From NCBI GenBank assembly GCA_016713005.1, contig JADJPY010000012.1, positions 310,001 through 374,000 on the forward strand: a stretch of 64,000 nt of DNA, written 5' to 3'. Below are positions 28,423 to 36,485 of the stretch, piece after piece. Below the pieces are notes generated by a model that saw nothing but the letters and a program-made list of their open reading frames with translations, was not told the DNA's origin and made no database searches. This DNA is from Ramlibacter sp. (GTDB taxonomy: Bacteria > Pseudomonadota > Gammaproteobacteria > Burkholderiales > Burkholderiaceae_C). The translations under genes and the position numbers were made by a program. Each line of letters opens with the position of its first letter. Within the stretch, counting starts at the first letter, position 1.

Positions 28423-28872
28423 ATGAGCGACAACGCCATCGCATCGCGCAAACACACCGAGGTGGCGGTGGGCATTCTGGTGCGGGACGACGGTGCGCTG
28501 TTGCTCTCAACCCGGCCGCCGGGCAAGGCCTATGAGGGCTACTGGGAGTTCCCCGGCGGCAAGATCGAGGCGGGCGAGACGGTGGAGCAGGCCCTGCGGC
28601 GCGAGCTGACGGAAGAGCTGGGCATCACCATCGGCCCCGCATCCGTATGGCAGGTGACCGAGCACGACTACCCCCACGCCTTGGTGCGGCTGCACTGGTG
28701 CAAGGTGACGGCGTGGGAGGGCGCGTTCGTCATGCACGAAGGCCAGAGCATGGCCTGGCAGCAGTTCCCGCTGTCCGTGCAACCCGTGCTGCCCGGCGCC
28801 TGGCCGGTGCTGCGCCTGCTGGCCGCCGAGCGTGGCCTGGCGGCGGACGCCGATTTGCTACAAAAACAGTAG
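28423..28872 (+). CDS. Nudix hydrolase, MutT-like
   Basis: A 149-residue Nudix protein, probably an 8-oxo-dGTP diphosphatase of the MutT type. The Nudix box is complete: GGKIEAGETVEQAL followed by RRELTEELGI. The N-terminal KHTEVAVGILV and the WEFPGGK segment match MutT. Its last five residues (LLQKQ) and its TAG stop are formed by the 17-bp end of a family A repeat, so the original C-terminus may have been altered. It converges on yacG. Confidence 0.85.
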   Translation: MSDNAIASRKHTEVAVGILVRDDGALLLSTRPPGKAYEGYWEFPGGKIEAGETVEQALRRELTEELGITIGPASVWQVTEHDYPHALVRLHWCKVTAWEGAFVMHEGQSMAWQQFPLSVQPVLPGAWPVLRLLAAERGLAADADLLQKQ

Positions 28873-28911
28873 CGGGTCAGCAAGCCTGCATGCGGGCTAC
28901 AGGCCGATTTG
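28857..28911 (-). repeat. Dispersed repeat family A, copy 4 (reverse), overlapping Nudix stop
   Basis: The plus strand reads GCTACAAAAACAGTAGC, then GGGTCAGCAAGCCTGCATGC and GGGCTACAGGCCGATTTG. The TAG inside the 17-bp end is the stop codon of the Nudix gene. The repeat fills the gap to the converging yacG gene. Confidence 0.8.
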
Positions 28912-28925
28912 GCCTGTAAATCGGC
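28903..28925. terminator. Hairpin between converging Nudix and yacG genes
   Basis: GCCGATTT at 28903-28910 pairs perfectly with AAATCGGC at 28918-28925 across the loop GGCCTGT. It is built partly from the family A repeat and ends directly at the yacG stop codon. It could terminate transcripts from both sides. Confidence 0.5.
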
Positions 28926-29111
28926 TCAGGAGGCGCTGTCCGGGTCGGGTGGCGTGTCCGCCGGCAGGCGGAACTGCTCGCTGGCCCAGGCGCCCAGGTC
29001 GTTGTTGCGGCAGGCCTCGCAGCAAAACGGACGCCAGGGGTTTTGCGGGCTGTACAGGCTGGGTCCGCCACAGGCGGGGCAATCGACCATGCGCGGCGCG
29101 GCGGGCTCCAT
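28926..29111 (-). CDS. yacG: DNA gyrase inhibitor YacG
   Basis: A 61-residue zinc-finger protein; the family binds GyrB and blocks gyrase. The four zinc cysteines lie in DCPACGG and PFCCEACRNNDLGAW, and WRPFC with the following acidic/aromatic SEQFRLP tail is typical. It is the last gene of the minus-strand run pilB-pilC-pilD-coaE-zapD-yacG, the same order as in E. coli around coaE-zapD-yacG. Confidence 0.92.
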   Translation of the reverse strand: MEPAAPRMVDCPACGGPSLYSPQNPWRPFCCEACRNNDLGAWASEQFRLPADTPPDPDSAS

Positions 29112-29122
29112 GCGTCAACCCC

Positions 29123-29878
29123 TCAGGAGCACAGCGTCAGGTCGAACGAGGCGTCTTCCGTGCTGCTGTGCAGGCGCGAATCGCCCTCCTGGCGCATCAG
29201 CCGGATCGAGACAATCAGCCGGTTGGCGCTGATCTCGGGGATCAGGCCGGGCGCAGGGTCCATGCGCAGGCGCAGCAGCTGGAAGCTGCGGCCCTGGGGG
29301 AGGTTCTGCACGTACTGTCCGCCCGAAGCCATGACCTTCTGCGGCGCGCCCGAGTCGCGCAGCAGACGCAGCAGCAGCTGGATCGATTCGGACAGCGGCA
29401 TCAGCACCCCCACCCATTGCGTCAGGTCCGCGCGGCGGCGCGCCGGGTCCAGGTGCTGCCAGGCGTAGTAGGCGGGAAGGTCGAACTCGCAGGTGCCGCC
29501 GGGGATGCCGATGCGGCTGCGGATGCTCATGAGCCAGTCGTTTTCGGTGAGCGACTGCCCGGCCTTGCCCGGCACAGAGCTCAGCCCGGCGAAGCAGCCG
29601 TCAAGCTGGCCGATGACGGTGTCCAGCACCGACTCGGCAATCACCGGGTTGCCGCGGTAGCCGTTGAGGGTGTGCTTCTGGCGCTCCAGGTCCTTGAGCA
29701 CGTCGGTCTTGAGGTCGGCTCGCGCGGCCACGTCCATGATCTCGAACAGCGTGGCCAGGCAGTAGTGGTGGTCCAGGGCGGTGTCACGCGGCATCAGCAG
29801 GGACAGGCGGCGAAACAGCTGCTCCAGCCGCAGGTAAGTGCGGATGCGTTCGTTGAAGGGGTATTCGTAGAGGATCAC
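29123..29878 (-). CDS. zapD: Cell division protein ZapD
   Basis: ZapD crosslinks FtsZ filaments and stabilises the division ring. It is 251 residues, within the family range. The N-terminus ILYEYPFNERIRTYLRLE is diagnostic, and the helical domain is followed by a beta-rich C-terminal domain with CEFDLPAYYAW. The start codon is GTG at 29878. It lies between coaE and yacG, with 22 and 11 bases on either side. Confidence 0.95.
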   Translation of the reverse strand: MILYEYPFNERIRTYLRLEQLFRRLSLLMPRDTALDHHYCLATLFEIMDVAARADLKTDVLKDLERQKHTLNGYRGNPVIAESVLDTVIGQLDGCFAGLSSVPGKAGQSLTENDWLMSIRSRIGIPGGTCEFDLPAYYAWQHLDPARRRADLTQWVGVLMPLSESIQLLLRLLRDSGAPQKVMASGGQYVQNLPQGRSFQLLRLRMDPAPGLIPEISANRLIVSIRLMRQEGDSRLHSSTEDASFDLTLCS

Positions 29879-29900
29879 TCGGGGCCTTCGGGGTCGCCAA

Positions 29901-30491
29901 TCATAGTCCGACGAGGTGCGCGGCCTGCGCGACTTCGCCCTCCAGCGCCTGTAGCGTCAGCCCGTCGTTGAAGACGACGATGTCGGCCGCCTGCAGCCGG
30001 GTGAGCCGGGGTGCCTGTGCGTCGATCACCGCCTGGGCCACCTCGCGAGTCCACTGGTTGCGCTCCATCACGCGCTGCAGCTGGGTCGCCTCACTGCAGT
30101 CGACCACCAGGATGCGGTCCAGCCCCTGGCGCCAGTGGCGCGACTCCACCAGCAGCGGGATCTCGAACACGGTGCACGGGCCCTGCGCCGCCGCAGCCGC
30201 CTCGAGCATGCCGGCCTGCACCAGCGGGTGCACGATGGCCTGCAGGCGTTCGCGCGCGGCCGGGTCGGAGAACGCCAGCTCGCGCATCCGGGCGCGGTCC
30301 AGTTCGCCCTGGGGCGTGATGAAGGTCGGGCCAAAAGCCGCGCGGATCGCCTCAATGGCCGCTCCGCCAGCAGCGGTGACCGAGCGGGAGATTGCATCGG
30401 CATCGATCACGGTGGCACCATGGGCCGCCAGCATGCGTGCCACGGTGCTCTTGCCGCTGGCGATGCCGCCGGTCAGGCCGAGTCTGGTCAT
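29901..30491 (-). CDS. coaE: Dephospho-CoA kinase
   Basis: CoaE phosphorylates dephospho-CoA, the last step of coenzyme A synthesis. It is 196 residues from ATG 30491. The P-loop LTGGIASGKST is at residues 6-16, and the VIDADAISR and IPLLVES segments match the family. An in-frame start at 30515 adds eight residues before the normal N-terminus and is rejected. It sits between pilD and zapD as in many beta- and gammaproteobacteria. Confidence 0.95.
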   Translation of the reverse strand: MTRLGLTGGIASGKSTVARMLAAHGATVIDADAISRSVTAAGGAAIEAIRAAFGPTFITPQGELDRARMRELAFSDPAARERLQAIVHPLVQAGMLEAAAAAQGPCTVFEIPLLVESRHWRQGLDRILVVDCSEATQLQRVMERNQWTREVAQAVIDAQAPRLTRLQAADIVVFNDGLTLQALEGEVAQAAHLVGL

Positions 30492-30519
30492 GGCGTGGGC
30501 ATGTCCTGCGGGCACACCG

Positions 30520-31473
30520 CTAGCGCAGCGGGAAGGCGAACGGGATCAGGTTGCGAACCTCGGCCGGGCCGAGGATCAGGCACAACAGACCAGCACCGGC
30601 GATGAATGGGCCAAAGGAGATCGGGATGTCCTTGTGCGCGATGCGCCCGGCCACGAGCAGGGCCACGCCGAGCACCGAGCCCACCAGCGAGGACAGCAGG
30701 ATCAGCGCCAGCAGGTAGTCCGCGCCCAGCCAGGCGCCCAGGGCGGCCATGAGCTTGAAATCGCCATAGCCCATGCCTTCCTTGCCCGTGGCCAGGCGAT
30801 AGGCGTGGAAGAAGCCCCACAGGATCAGGTAGCCCAGTGCGGCACCCAGCACGGCGCTCTTGAGGGGGATCGTCCACCCCGCCATGGCGACCAGCAGCCC
30901 CAGCCACAGCAGGGGGTAGTTCAGGCTGTCGGGCAGCAGCTGGGTGTCCAGGTCGATCAGGAACTGGCAGACCAGGATGGCGGCAAACACCGCCCAGGCC
31001 AGGGCCAGGGGCGTGAGGCCCCAGCGGTATGCGCACAGCGCGAAGATGCCACCGGTGAACAGCTCGACAAGCAGGTAGCGCACGCCGAAGCTGTGCCCGC
31101 AGGCAGAACACTTGCCACGCAGGACGAGGTAGCTGAACACGGGGATGTTCTCGTACCAGCGGATGCGGTGGCCGCAGTGGGTGCAGTGCGATCCGGGCCG
31201 GGCCAGACCCAGGGGCGGTAGCGCTTCCAGCGCCTTTTGCAGCACCGTGGAAGCCTGCCCCAGCACGGGCGGCACCGCAAGCTTGTGGCCGAACACCTGG
31301 CTCCAGGGACCATTGCCGCCGCGCTCATCGGATTCAAGCGTGCCGGCGACCTCGGTCAGCCACTCGCGGTCCATCATTCGCGGCAGGCGCGAGATCACCA
31401 CATTGAGGAAGCTGCCCACCAGCAGGCCCAGCACGCCCCCGGCGAGGGCAGACTCCCACAGGCCGGACCCCAT
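30520..31473 (-). CDS. pilD: Type IV prepilin peptidase / N-methyltransferase
   Basis: PilD cuts the leader from type IV prepilins and methylates the new N-terminus in the inner membrane. It is 317 residues. The zinc-type cysteines of the methyltransferase domain are Cys97, Cys100, Cys122 and Cys125. The catalytic aspartates lie in IDLDTQLLPD and in GYGDFKLMAALG. About eight hydrophobic segments are visible. Its start overlaps the pilC stop by 1 base (ATGA arrangement), so pilB-pilC-pilD form an operon. Confidence 0.95.
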   Translation of the reverse strand: MGSGLWESALAGGVLGLLVGSFLNVVISRLPRMMDREWLTEVAGTLESDERGGNGPWSQVFGHKLAVPPVLGQASTVLQKALEALPPLGLARPGSHCTHCGHRIRWYENIPVFSYLVLRGKCSACGHSFGVRYLLVELFTGGIFALCAYRWGLTPLALAWAVFAAILVCQFLIDLDTQLLPDSLNYPLLWLGLLVAMAGWTIPLKSAVLGAALGYLILWGFFHAYRLATGKEGMGYGDFKLMAALGAWLGADYLLALILLSSLVGSVLGVALLVAGRIAHKDIPISFGPFIAGAGLLCLILGPAEVRNLIPFAFPLR

Positions 31474-32690
31474 CAGACGACTTGACCCAGCTTGAAGATG
31501 GGCAGGTACATCGAGACCACGATGCCGCCAATGATCGTGCCAAGAAACACGATGATGATGGGTTCCATCAGGCTGGACAGGCCAGCCACCATGTCGTCCA
31601 CTTCGGCTTCATAGAAGTCCGCAGCCTTGCCCAACATGTGGTCGATGGAGCCGGACTCCTCGCCGATGGCACACATCTGCAGCACCATGGTCGGGAACAG
31701 GTTGGCATTGGTCATGGCTGCGGTCAGGCTGGTGCCGGTAGAGACCTCCTGCTGAATCCGCTCAGTGGCGACGGAATAGACGGAATTGCCCGCAGCGCCG
31801 CCCACTGAATCGAGCGCCTCGACCAGCGGCACGCCAGCGGCGAACATGGTGGCCAGAGTGCGAGTCCAGCGCGCGATGCACGACTTCTCGATCAGCACGC
31901 CGAACACCGGCACCTTCAGCAGAACCCGGTCCATGACGCGCTGGACTTTCTCGTTGCGCTTCCAGGCTTGCATGAAGAAGTACAGCCCACCGCCAATCCC
32001 GCCGAAGATCAGCCACCAGAACTTGACGAAGAACTCGCTCATGCCGATGACGAACAGCGTCGGGCCCGGCAGGTCGGCGCCAAACGACGAAAACACCTGC
32101 TTGAACGCCGGGATCACGAAAATCATGATCACCGCCACCACAACGAACGCGACCACAACCACCGAGATCGGGTACATCAGGGCGGACTTGATCTTGGACT
32201 TGATCGCCTCGGTCTTTTCCATGTACACCGCAAGGCGGTCCAGCAACTGTTCCAGGATACCGGCGGTTTCACCGGCTTCCACCAGGTTGCAGTACAGGTT
32301 GTCGAAGTAGATCGGGTACTTGCGGAACGCCGCACTCAGCGAGGTGCCGGTTTCCACGTCGGTACGAATATCGTTGAGCAGTTTGGCCACGCTGGGGTTG
32401 GCGTTGCCCCGGCCCACGATATCAAAGGCCTGCAGCAGGGGCACGCCTGCTTTCATCATCATGGCCAGCTACCGCGTGAAGATGGAGAGGTCCTTCGCCG
32501 TGATCTTGCGGCCCGAGCGCATGCGGCGCTTCTTGATCTTGGTGGGCAGGATGCCCTGGCGCCGCAATGAGGCCTGGACCTGGTTCTCGCCGGCCGCGCG
32601 CGTCTCTCCGCGCACCACCTTGCCGTTGCGGTCCTTGCCTTCCCACTCGTAGACGACTTCCTTGACGTCTCTTGATGCCGCAGTTGCCAT
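31473..32690 (-). pseudogene. pilC: Type IV pilus inner-membrane platform protein PilC, interrupted by an amber codon
   Basis: PilC is the inner-membrane platform of the type IV pilus. The frame from ATG 32690 to the stop at 31473 is 405 codons, the usual PilC length, but one in-frame TAG lies at 32469-32471. It follows FTR, where the family reads FTRQLATMMKAGVPL; here the codons read FTR, stop, LAMMMKAGVPL. A CAG to TAG change explains the stop, and a nearby ACG to ATG change gives the extra Met. This leaves a 73-residue N-terminal piece and a possible 329-residue restart product from ATG 32462, which keeps both T2SF domains. No frame is lost, so the lesion is recent, a readthrough case or a sequence error. 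Confidence 0.85.
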
Positions 32691-32707
32691 GTGATCCTCT
32701 GTTCAAC

Positions 32708-34444
32708 CTACAGGTTGGTTACGCCCAGGACTTCTTCGAGAGAAGTCATTCCCTGGCGCACTTTGAGCAGGCCGGATTCGCGCAGCGAGCGCACACCGTC
32801 CGCCTTCGCCTGCTCGGCGATGTCCATCGCGCTGCCGTCGCGCAGGATGATGCGCTGGATTTCGTCGCTGATGGGCATGACCTGATAAATGCCGACACGT
32901 CCTTTATAGCCGTTGTTGCACATTGAACAGCCCACCGGCCGGTAGGGAGTCCAACTGCCATCAACCTCTTCCTCCCGAAAGCCGGCATCCAGCAGGGCCT
33001 CGCGCGGGATGTCGGCGGGCTGGCGGCAGTTCATGCACAGACGGCGCGCCAGACGCTGGGCGGTGATCAGGATCACGGCCGAGGCGATGTTGAAGGGCGC
33101 AATGCCCATGTTGCGCATCCGCGTCAGCGTCGTGGGCGCGTCATTGGTGTGCAGCGTGCTCATCACCATGTGACCGGTCTGGGCGGCCTTGATCGAGATG
33201 TCGGCGGTTTCCAGGTCCCGGATTTCGCCCACCATGATGATGTCCGGGTCCTGGCGCAGGAAAGATTTCAGCGCCACCGCAAACGTCAGACCCGCCTTTT
33301 CATTGACGTTGACCTGGTTCACGCCCGGCAGGTTGATTTCAGAGGGGTCTTCTGCCGTGGCGATGTTGACCCCGGGTTTGTTCAGCAGGTTCAGGCAGGT
33401 GTACAGCGACACCGTCTTGCCGGACCCGGTGGGACCGGTCACCAGGACCATGCCGTAAGGGCGCTCTATGGCCGCCAGCAAACGTGCCTTTTCTTCGGGC
33501 TCGTACCCCAGCGCATCGATTCCGACCTTGGCGCTGCTGGGGTCCAGGATCCGGATCACGATCTTTTCGCCAAACAGCGTTGGCAAGGTACTGACCCGGA
33601 AATCAATGACCCGGTCCGGACCGACCTTGAGCTTCATGCGCCCGTCCTGGGGGACGCGCTTTTCGGAAATGTCCAGGCGTGAGATCACCTTGATGCGCGA
33701 AGCCAGCTTGTCCTTGATCGCAACTGGAGGCGAGGCAATCTCGCGCAGTTCACCATCGACACGGAAGCGCACACGGTAGGTGTGCTCATAGGGCTCGAAG
33801 TGCAGGTCGGAGGCGCGCATGCTGAACGCATCGAGCAGCATCTTGTGCAGGAACTTGACGACCGGCGCGTCTTCCACCTCGGCGGTGCTGGTGTCGGCAC
33901 TTTCGGTCGAGACAGCCTCAGCCGTGGTTTCGTCAAACTCGAAGTCGTCGCCGATGATGCTGTCCATGGCCTCGGCGGCCGTGGTGGCGTTGGCTTCGAC
34001 CAGTTTGGACAGCTTGTCGTACTCGGCTATGACCCAGTCCACCCCCATCTGGGTGGAGAACTTGACCTTCTCGGCCGCCTCCGGGTCGGAGGGGTCGGCT
34101 GTCGCAACGATCAGCCGGTTGTTGCGCTTGCTGAGGACGACGATCTTGTAGGCAACACAGATCTTGGCGTCCAGAAGACCCTTGGGAAGACGCTGGGCAT
34201 CAATGGCCTCCAGGTCCAGCAGCGGCGCCGCAAACGCGGTGGACATCGTGTGTGCCAGGTCTGCGGCCGAAACCGCACCAGAACCGGTGAGTTCGGCGAT
34301 GAACCGTGTGCGGTTGGCCTGTGCCTTGCGATAGATTTCCTCAGCCGATTTCTGGCCGAGCTTGCCGGCCATGACCAGCGCGCGGCCCAGCCCGGGCAGT
34401 GCGATCGATGGGGTGTCGGTGACGGCAGTATCGGTGGCGGCCAT
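32708..34444 (-). CDS. pilB: Type IV pilus assembly ATPase PilB
   Basis: PilB powers pilus extension. The 578 residues comprise an N-terminal MshEN-type domain (about 1-160), an acidic linker, and the secretion ATPase domain. Walker A is GPTGSGKT at residues 337-344, the Asp box is GEIRDLETADI, and the His box is in TGHMVMSTLHTNDAP. A tetracysteine zinc motif is present as CMNC and CSMC. Its upstream 124 bases before tRNA-Pro should hold the operon promoter, but no clear sigma-54 or sigma-70 site was seen. Confidence 0.96.
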   Translation of the reverse strand: MAATDTAVTDTPSIALPGLGRALVMAGKLGQKSAEEIYRKAQANRTRFIAELTGSGAVSAADLAHTMSTAFAAPLLDLEAIDAQRLPKGLLDAKICVAYKIVVLSKRNNRLIVATADPSDPEAAEKVKFSTQMGVDWVIAEYDKLSKLVEANATTAAEAMDSIIGDDFEFDETTAEAVSTESADTSTAEVEDAPVVKFLHKMLLDAFSMRASDLHFEPYEHTYRVRFRVDGELREIASPPVAIKDKLASRIKVISRLDISEKRVPQDGRMKLKVGPDRVIDFRVSTLPTLFGEKIVIRILDPSSAKVGIDALGYEPEEKARLLAAIERPYGMVLVTGPTGSGKTVSLYTCLNLLNKPGVNIATAEDPSEINLPGVNQVNVNEKAGLTFAVALKSFLRQDPDIIMVGEIRDLETADISIKAAQTGHMVMSTLHTNDAPTTLTRMRNMGIAPFNIASAVILITAQRLARRLCMNCRQPADIPREALLDAGFREEEVDGSWTPYRPVGCSMCNNGYKGRVGIYQVMPISDEIQRIILRDGSAMDIAEQAKADGVRSLRESGLLKVRQGMTSLEEVLGVTNL

Positions 34445-34568
34445 TCAGACAGTCGGCAATCGTGGAGGGAACAATCCGCGAATCATCGCCGATTGGCCTG
34501 AGACTGTAAACCAATGGAAGGAGGGGGCGATACGGTACGGGCCTGCCGGACGCGAAGCGCGGGAAAAC

Positions 34569-34645
34569 TGGTCGGGGTGAGAGGATTCGAACCTCCGGCC
34601 TCTACGTCCCGAACGTAGCGCTCTACCAGGCTAAGCTACACCCCG
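34569..34645 (-). tRNA. tRNA-Pro (anticodon CGG)
   Basis: Read on the minus strand, CGGGGTG pairs with CACCCCG in the acceptor stem. The anticodon arm is CTACGTTCGGGACGTAG with CGG in the loop, the T arm contains GGTTCGAATCC, and CCA is encoded. The length is 77 bases. Confidence 0.95.
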
Positions 34646-34683
34646 ATTCTGCCCGCAAGCCCGCTCGTGGATGAACCGTGGGT

Positions 34684-35667
34684 TCAGGAGCGACGCTGCA
34701 ACAGCTGAGCCGCCAATTGTAGCAAACCACCGGACCAGGCATTCACCGGCAGCGCCGCTGCGGCGTCCAGTGCGCGTTGTGCCTCATCGGCTGCGGCCTG
34801 ACGTGTGACCTCCAACGCGCCGGTGTTGCGCACAATGGCGGCGATCTGGTCCAGCCGGTCCACCGCGCCGGTCTCGATGGCCTCGCGAACCAGGGCGCAT
34901 TGCTGTGCCGTGCCGCGTTGCATCGCAGCAATCAGCGGCAAAGTGGCCTTGCCTTCGCGCAGATCGTCCCCGAGGTTCTTGCCCATTTCGGAGACGTCGC
35001 CGGCGTAGTCCAGTACGTCGTCAATGACCTGAAAGGCGGTTCCCAGGGCCTGGCCGTAGGTGGCGCAGGCGTCCTCCGTGGCATCGTCGCCTCCGGCCAG
35101 CACGGCGCCCAGCCGGGCGCTGGCCTCAAACAGCTTGGCTGTCTTGGAGCGGATGACCCGCAGGTAGGCCGCCTCGTCGAGTGAGGCATCGTGCATGTTC
35201 ATCAGCTGCAGCACTTCGCCTTCGGCAATCACGTTGGTGGCGTCTGCCAGGATCTGCATGATGCGCATGTCTCCCAGCTCCACCATCATCTGGAAAGCGC
35301 GCGAGTACAGGAAGTCGCCCACCAGGACGCTGGCCGGGTTACCAAAACTTTCATTTGCTGTCGCGCGGCCGCGACGCAGGGTGGATTCATCCACCACATC
35401 GTCGTGCAGCAGCGTCGCTGTATGGATGAACTCCACAACGGCGGCCAGCGTGAAGCGCTGTGGCCCCCGGAACCCGAGTGCGCCGCACACCAGCAGAAGA
35501 AGCGCGGGCCGAAGCCGCTTTCCGCCAGCGGAGATGATGTACTGCGCAACCTCTCCGACCAGCGGAACGCCGGAGGCGAGGCGTTGTGCAATGACCTCGT
35601 CCACCTGGGCCATGTCGGCGGCGACCAGGGCCAGGGGGGAATCGGAGGGGTGTTGTGTTTCGGACAA
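34684..35667 (-). CDS. ispB: Polyprenyl (octaprenyl) diphosphate synthase
   Basis: A trans-prenyltransferase that makes the ubiquinone side chain. It is 327 residues. The first aspartate-rich motif is DDVVD at residues 89-93 (LLHDDVVDES), and the second is IDDVLDYAGD. GGKRLRPALLLL is the usual isopentenyl diphosphate segment. Chain length is not certain from sequence, but ubiquinone-8 is usual in this group. It is divergent from rplU and ends beside tRNA-Pro. Confidence 0.92.
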   Translation of the reverse strand: MSETQHPSDSPLALVAADMAQVDEVIAQRLASGVPLVGEVAQYIISAGGKRLRPALLLLVCGALGFRGPQRFTLAAVVEFIHTATLLHDDVVDESTLRRGRATANESFGNPASVLVGDFLYSRAFQMMVELGDMRIMQILADATNVIAEGEVLQLMNMHDASLDEAAYLRVIRSKTAKLFEASARLGAVLAGGDDATEDACATYGQALGTAFQVIDDVLDYAGDVSEMGKNLGDDLREGKATLPLIAAMQRGTAQQCALVREAIETGAVDRLDQIAAIVRNTGALEVTRQAAADEAQRALDAAAALPVNAWSGGLLQLAAQLLQRRS

Positions 35668-35766
35668 GACAGGCGATCGGCGGAGAGTGCCTTCGGAATT
35701 ATAGGAACCGGACCCTCGAGGTACCGGTGGCTGGCGCGCAGGGATGTTAGTGGCCGCAAACCATGC

Positions 35767-35803
35767 TATAATTTTTGGCTCTGCAGAAATCCGTCTGCGG
35801 AGC
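35767..35803 (+). promoter_or_regulatory. rplU-rpmA promoter -10 box and leader hairpin
   Basis: A perfect TATAAT lies at 35767-35772; no good -35 hexamer is visible at 16-18 bases upstream. In the leader, CTCTGCAGA and TCTGCGGAG (about 35779-35803) form a 9-bp stem with one G-U pair, ending some 20 bases before the rplU start and its AGAGG ribosome-binding site. Confidence 0.6.
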
Positions 35804-35824
35804 TTCTCATTTCAAGAGGTCCAC

Positions 35825-36136
35825 ATGTACGCGGTCATAAAAACCGGCGGCAAGCAGTATCGCGTTGCTTCCGGCGAAAAAATTAAAGTAGAACAGATTG
35901 CTGCGGACGTAGGCCAGGAAATCGTGATCGACCAGGTTCTGGCTGTCGGAGACGGCAGCGAGATCAAGGTTGGCACACCCCTGGTGTCCGGCGCAACCGT
36001 GAAAGCCACTGTGCTGGCACACGGCAAGCACGACAAGGTTCGCATCTTCAAGATGCGCCGTCGCAAGCATTACCAGAAGCGCCAGGGGCATCGCCAGCAG
36101 TTCACCGAGCTGCAAATCGGCGCCATTGCTGCATAA
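35825..36136 (+). CDS. rplU: 50S ribosomal protein L21
   Basis: L21 binds 23S rRNA in the large subunit. It is 103 residues, beginning MYAVIKTGGKQYRV, the diagnostic N-terminus, and including the basic segment KMRRRKHYQKRQGHRQQ. ATG 35825 follows AGAGG; an in-frame start at 35744 lies upstream of the TATAAT box and is rejected. rpmA follows after 12 bases, the conserved pair. Confidence 0.98.
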   Translation: MYAVIKTGGKQYRVASGEKIKVEQIAADVGQEIVIDQVLAVGDGSEIKVGTPLVSGATVKATVLAHGKHDKVRIFKMRRRKHYQKRQGHRQQFTELQIGAIAA

Positions 36137-36148
36137 GGAGCACGGGTC

Positions 36149-36406
36149 ATGGCACAGAAAAAAGGCGGCGGCTCTACGCGAAACGGGCGCGATTCCAAGC
36201 CCAAGATGCTCGGCGTGAAGGCGTTCGGCGGTGAACTCATCAGCGCCGGCTCCATCATCGTGCGCCAGCGCGGCACCAAGTTCCACCCCGGCACCAACGT
36301 CGGCGTGGGCAAGGACCACACCCTGTTTGCCCTGGTTGACGGCCATGTGTCGTTCGCCGTGAAGGGCTCGCTGAACAAGCAGACGGTCAACGTCACCCCG
36401 GCGTAA
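36149..36406 (+). CDS. rpmA: 50S ribosomal protein L27
   Basis: L27 reaches the peptidyl-transferase centre with its N-terminus. It is 85 residues, beginning MAQKKGGGSTRNGRDSKPK, with VIVRQRGTKFHPG-type core (here IIVRQRGTKFHPGTNVG). There is no cleavable N-terminal extension of the Firmicutes type. It is transcribed with rplU and followed by a strong terminator. Confidence 0.98.
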   Translation: MAQKKGGGSTRNGRDSKPKMLGVKAFGGELISAGSIIVRQRGTKFHPGTNVGVGKDHTLFALVDGHVSFAVKGSLNKQTVNVTPA

Positions 36407-36427
36407 GCCATCAGGCTTTCAGGCAAG

Positions 36428-36459
36428 AAAGCCCTGCGGTTCATTCGCAGGGCTTTTTT
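36428..36459 (+). terminator. Rho-independent terminator after rplU-rpmA
   Basis: AAGCCCTGCG at 36429-36438 pairs perfectly with CGCAGGGCTT at 36446-36455 around the loop GTTCATT, followed by TTTT. It is the clearest terminator in the window. Only 26 bases separate it from the obgE start. Confidence 0.92.
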
Positions 36460-36485
36460 GTTTGGGCCCCTAGAATCGGACAGCC

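Noticed and set aside
36471..36476. TAGAAT 10 bases before obgE as a -10 box
   Set aside because: No -35 hexamer lies at the right distance, and it would leave an almost leaderless message; a chance match is likely.
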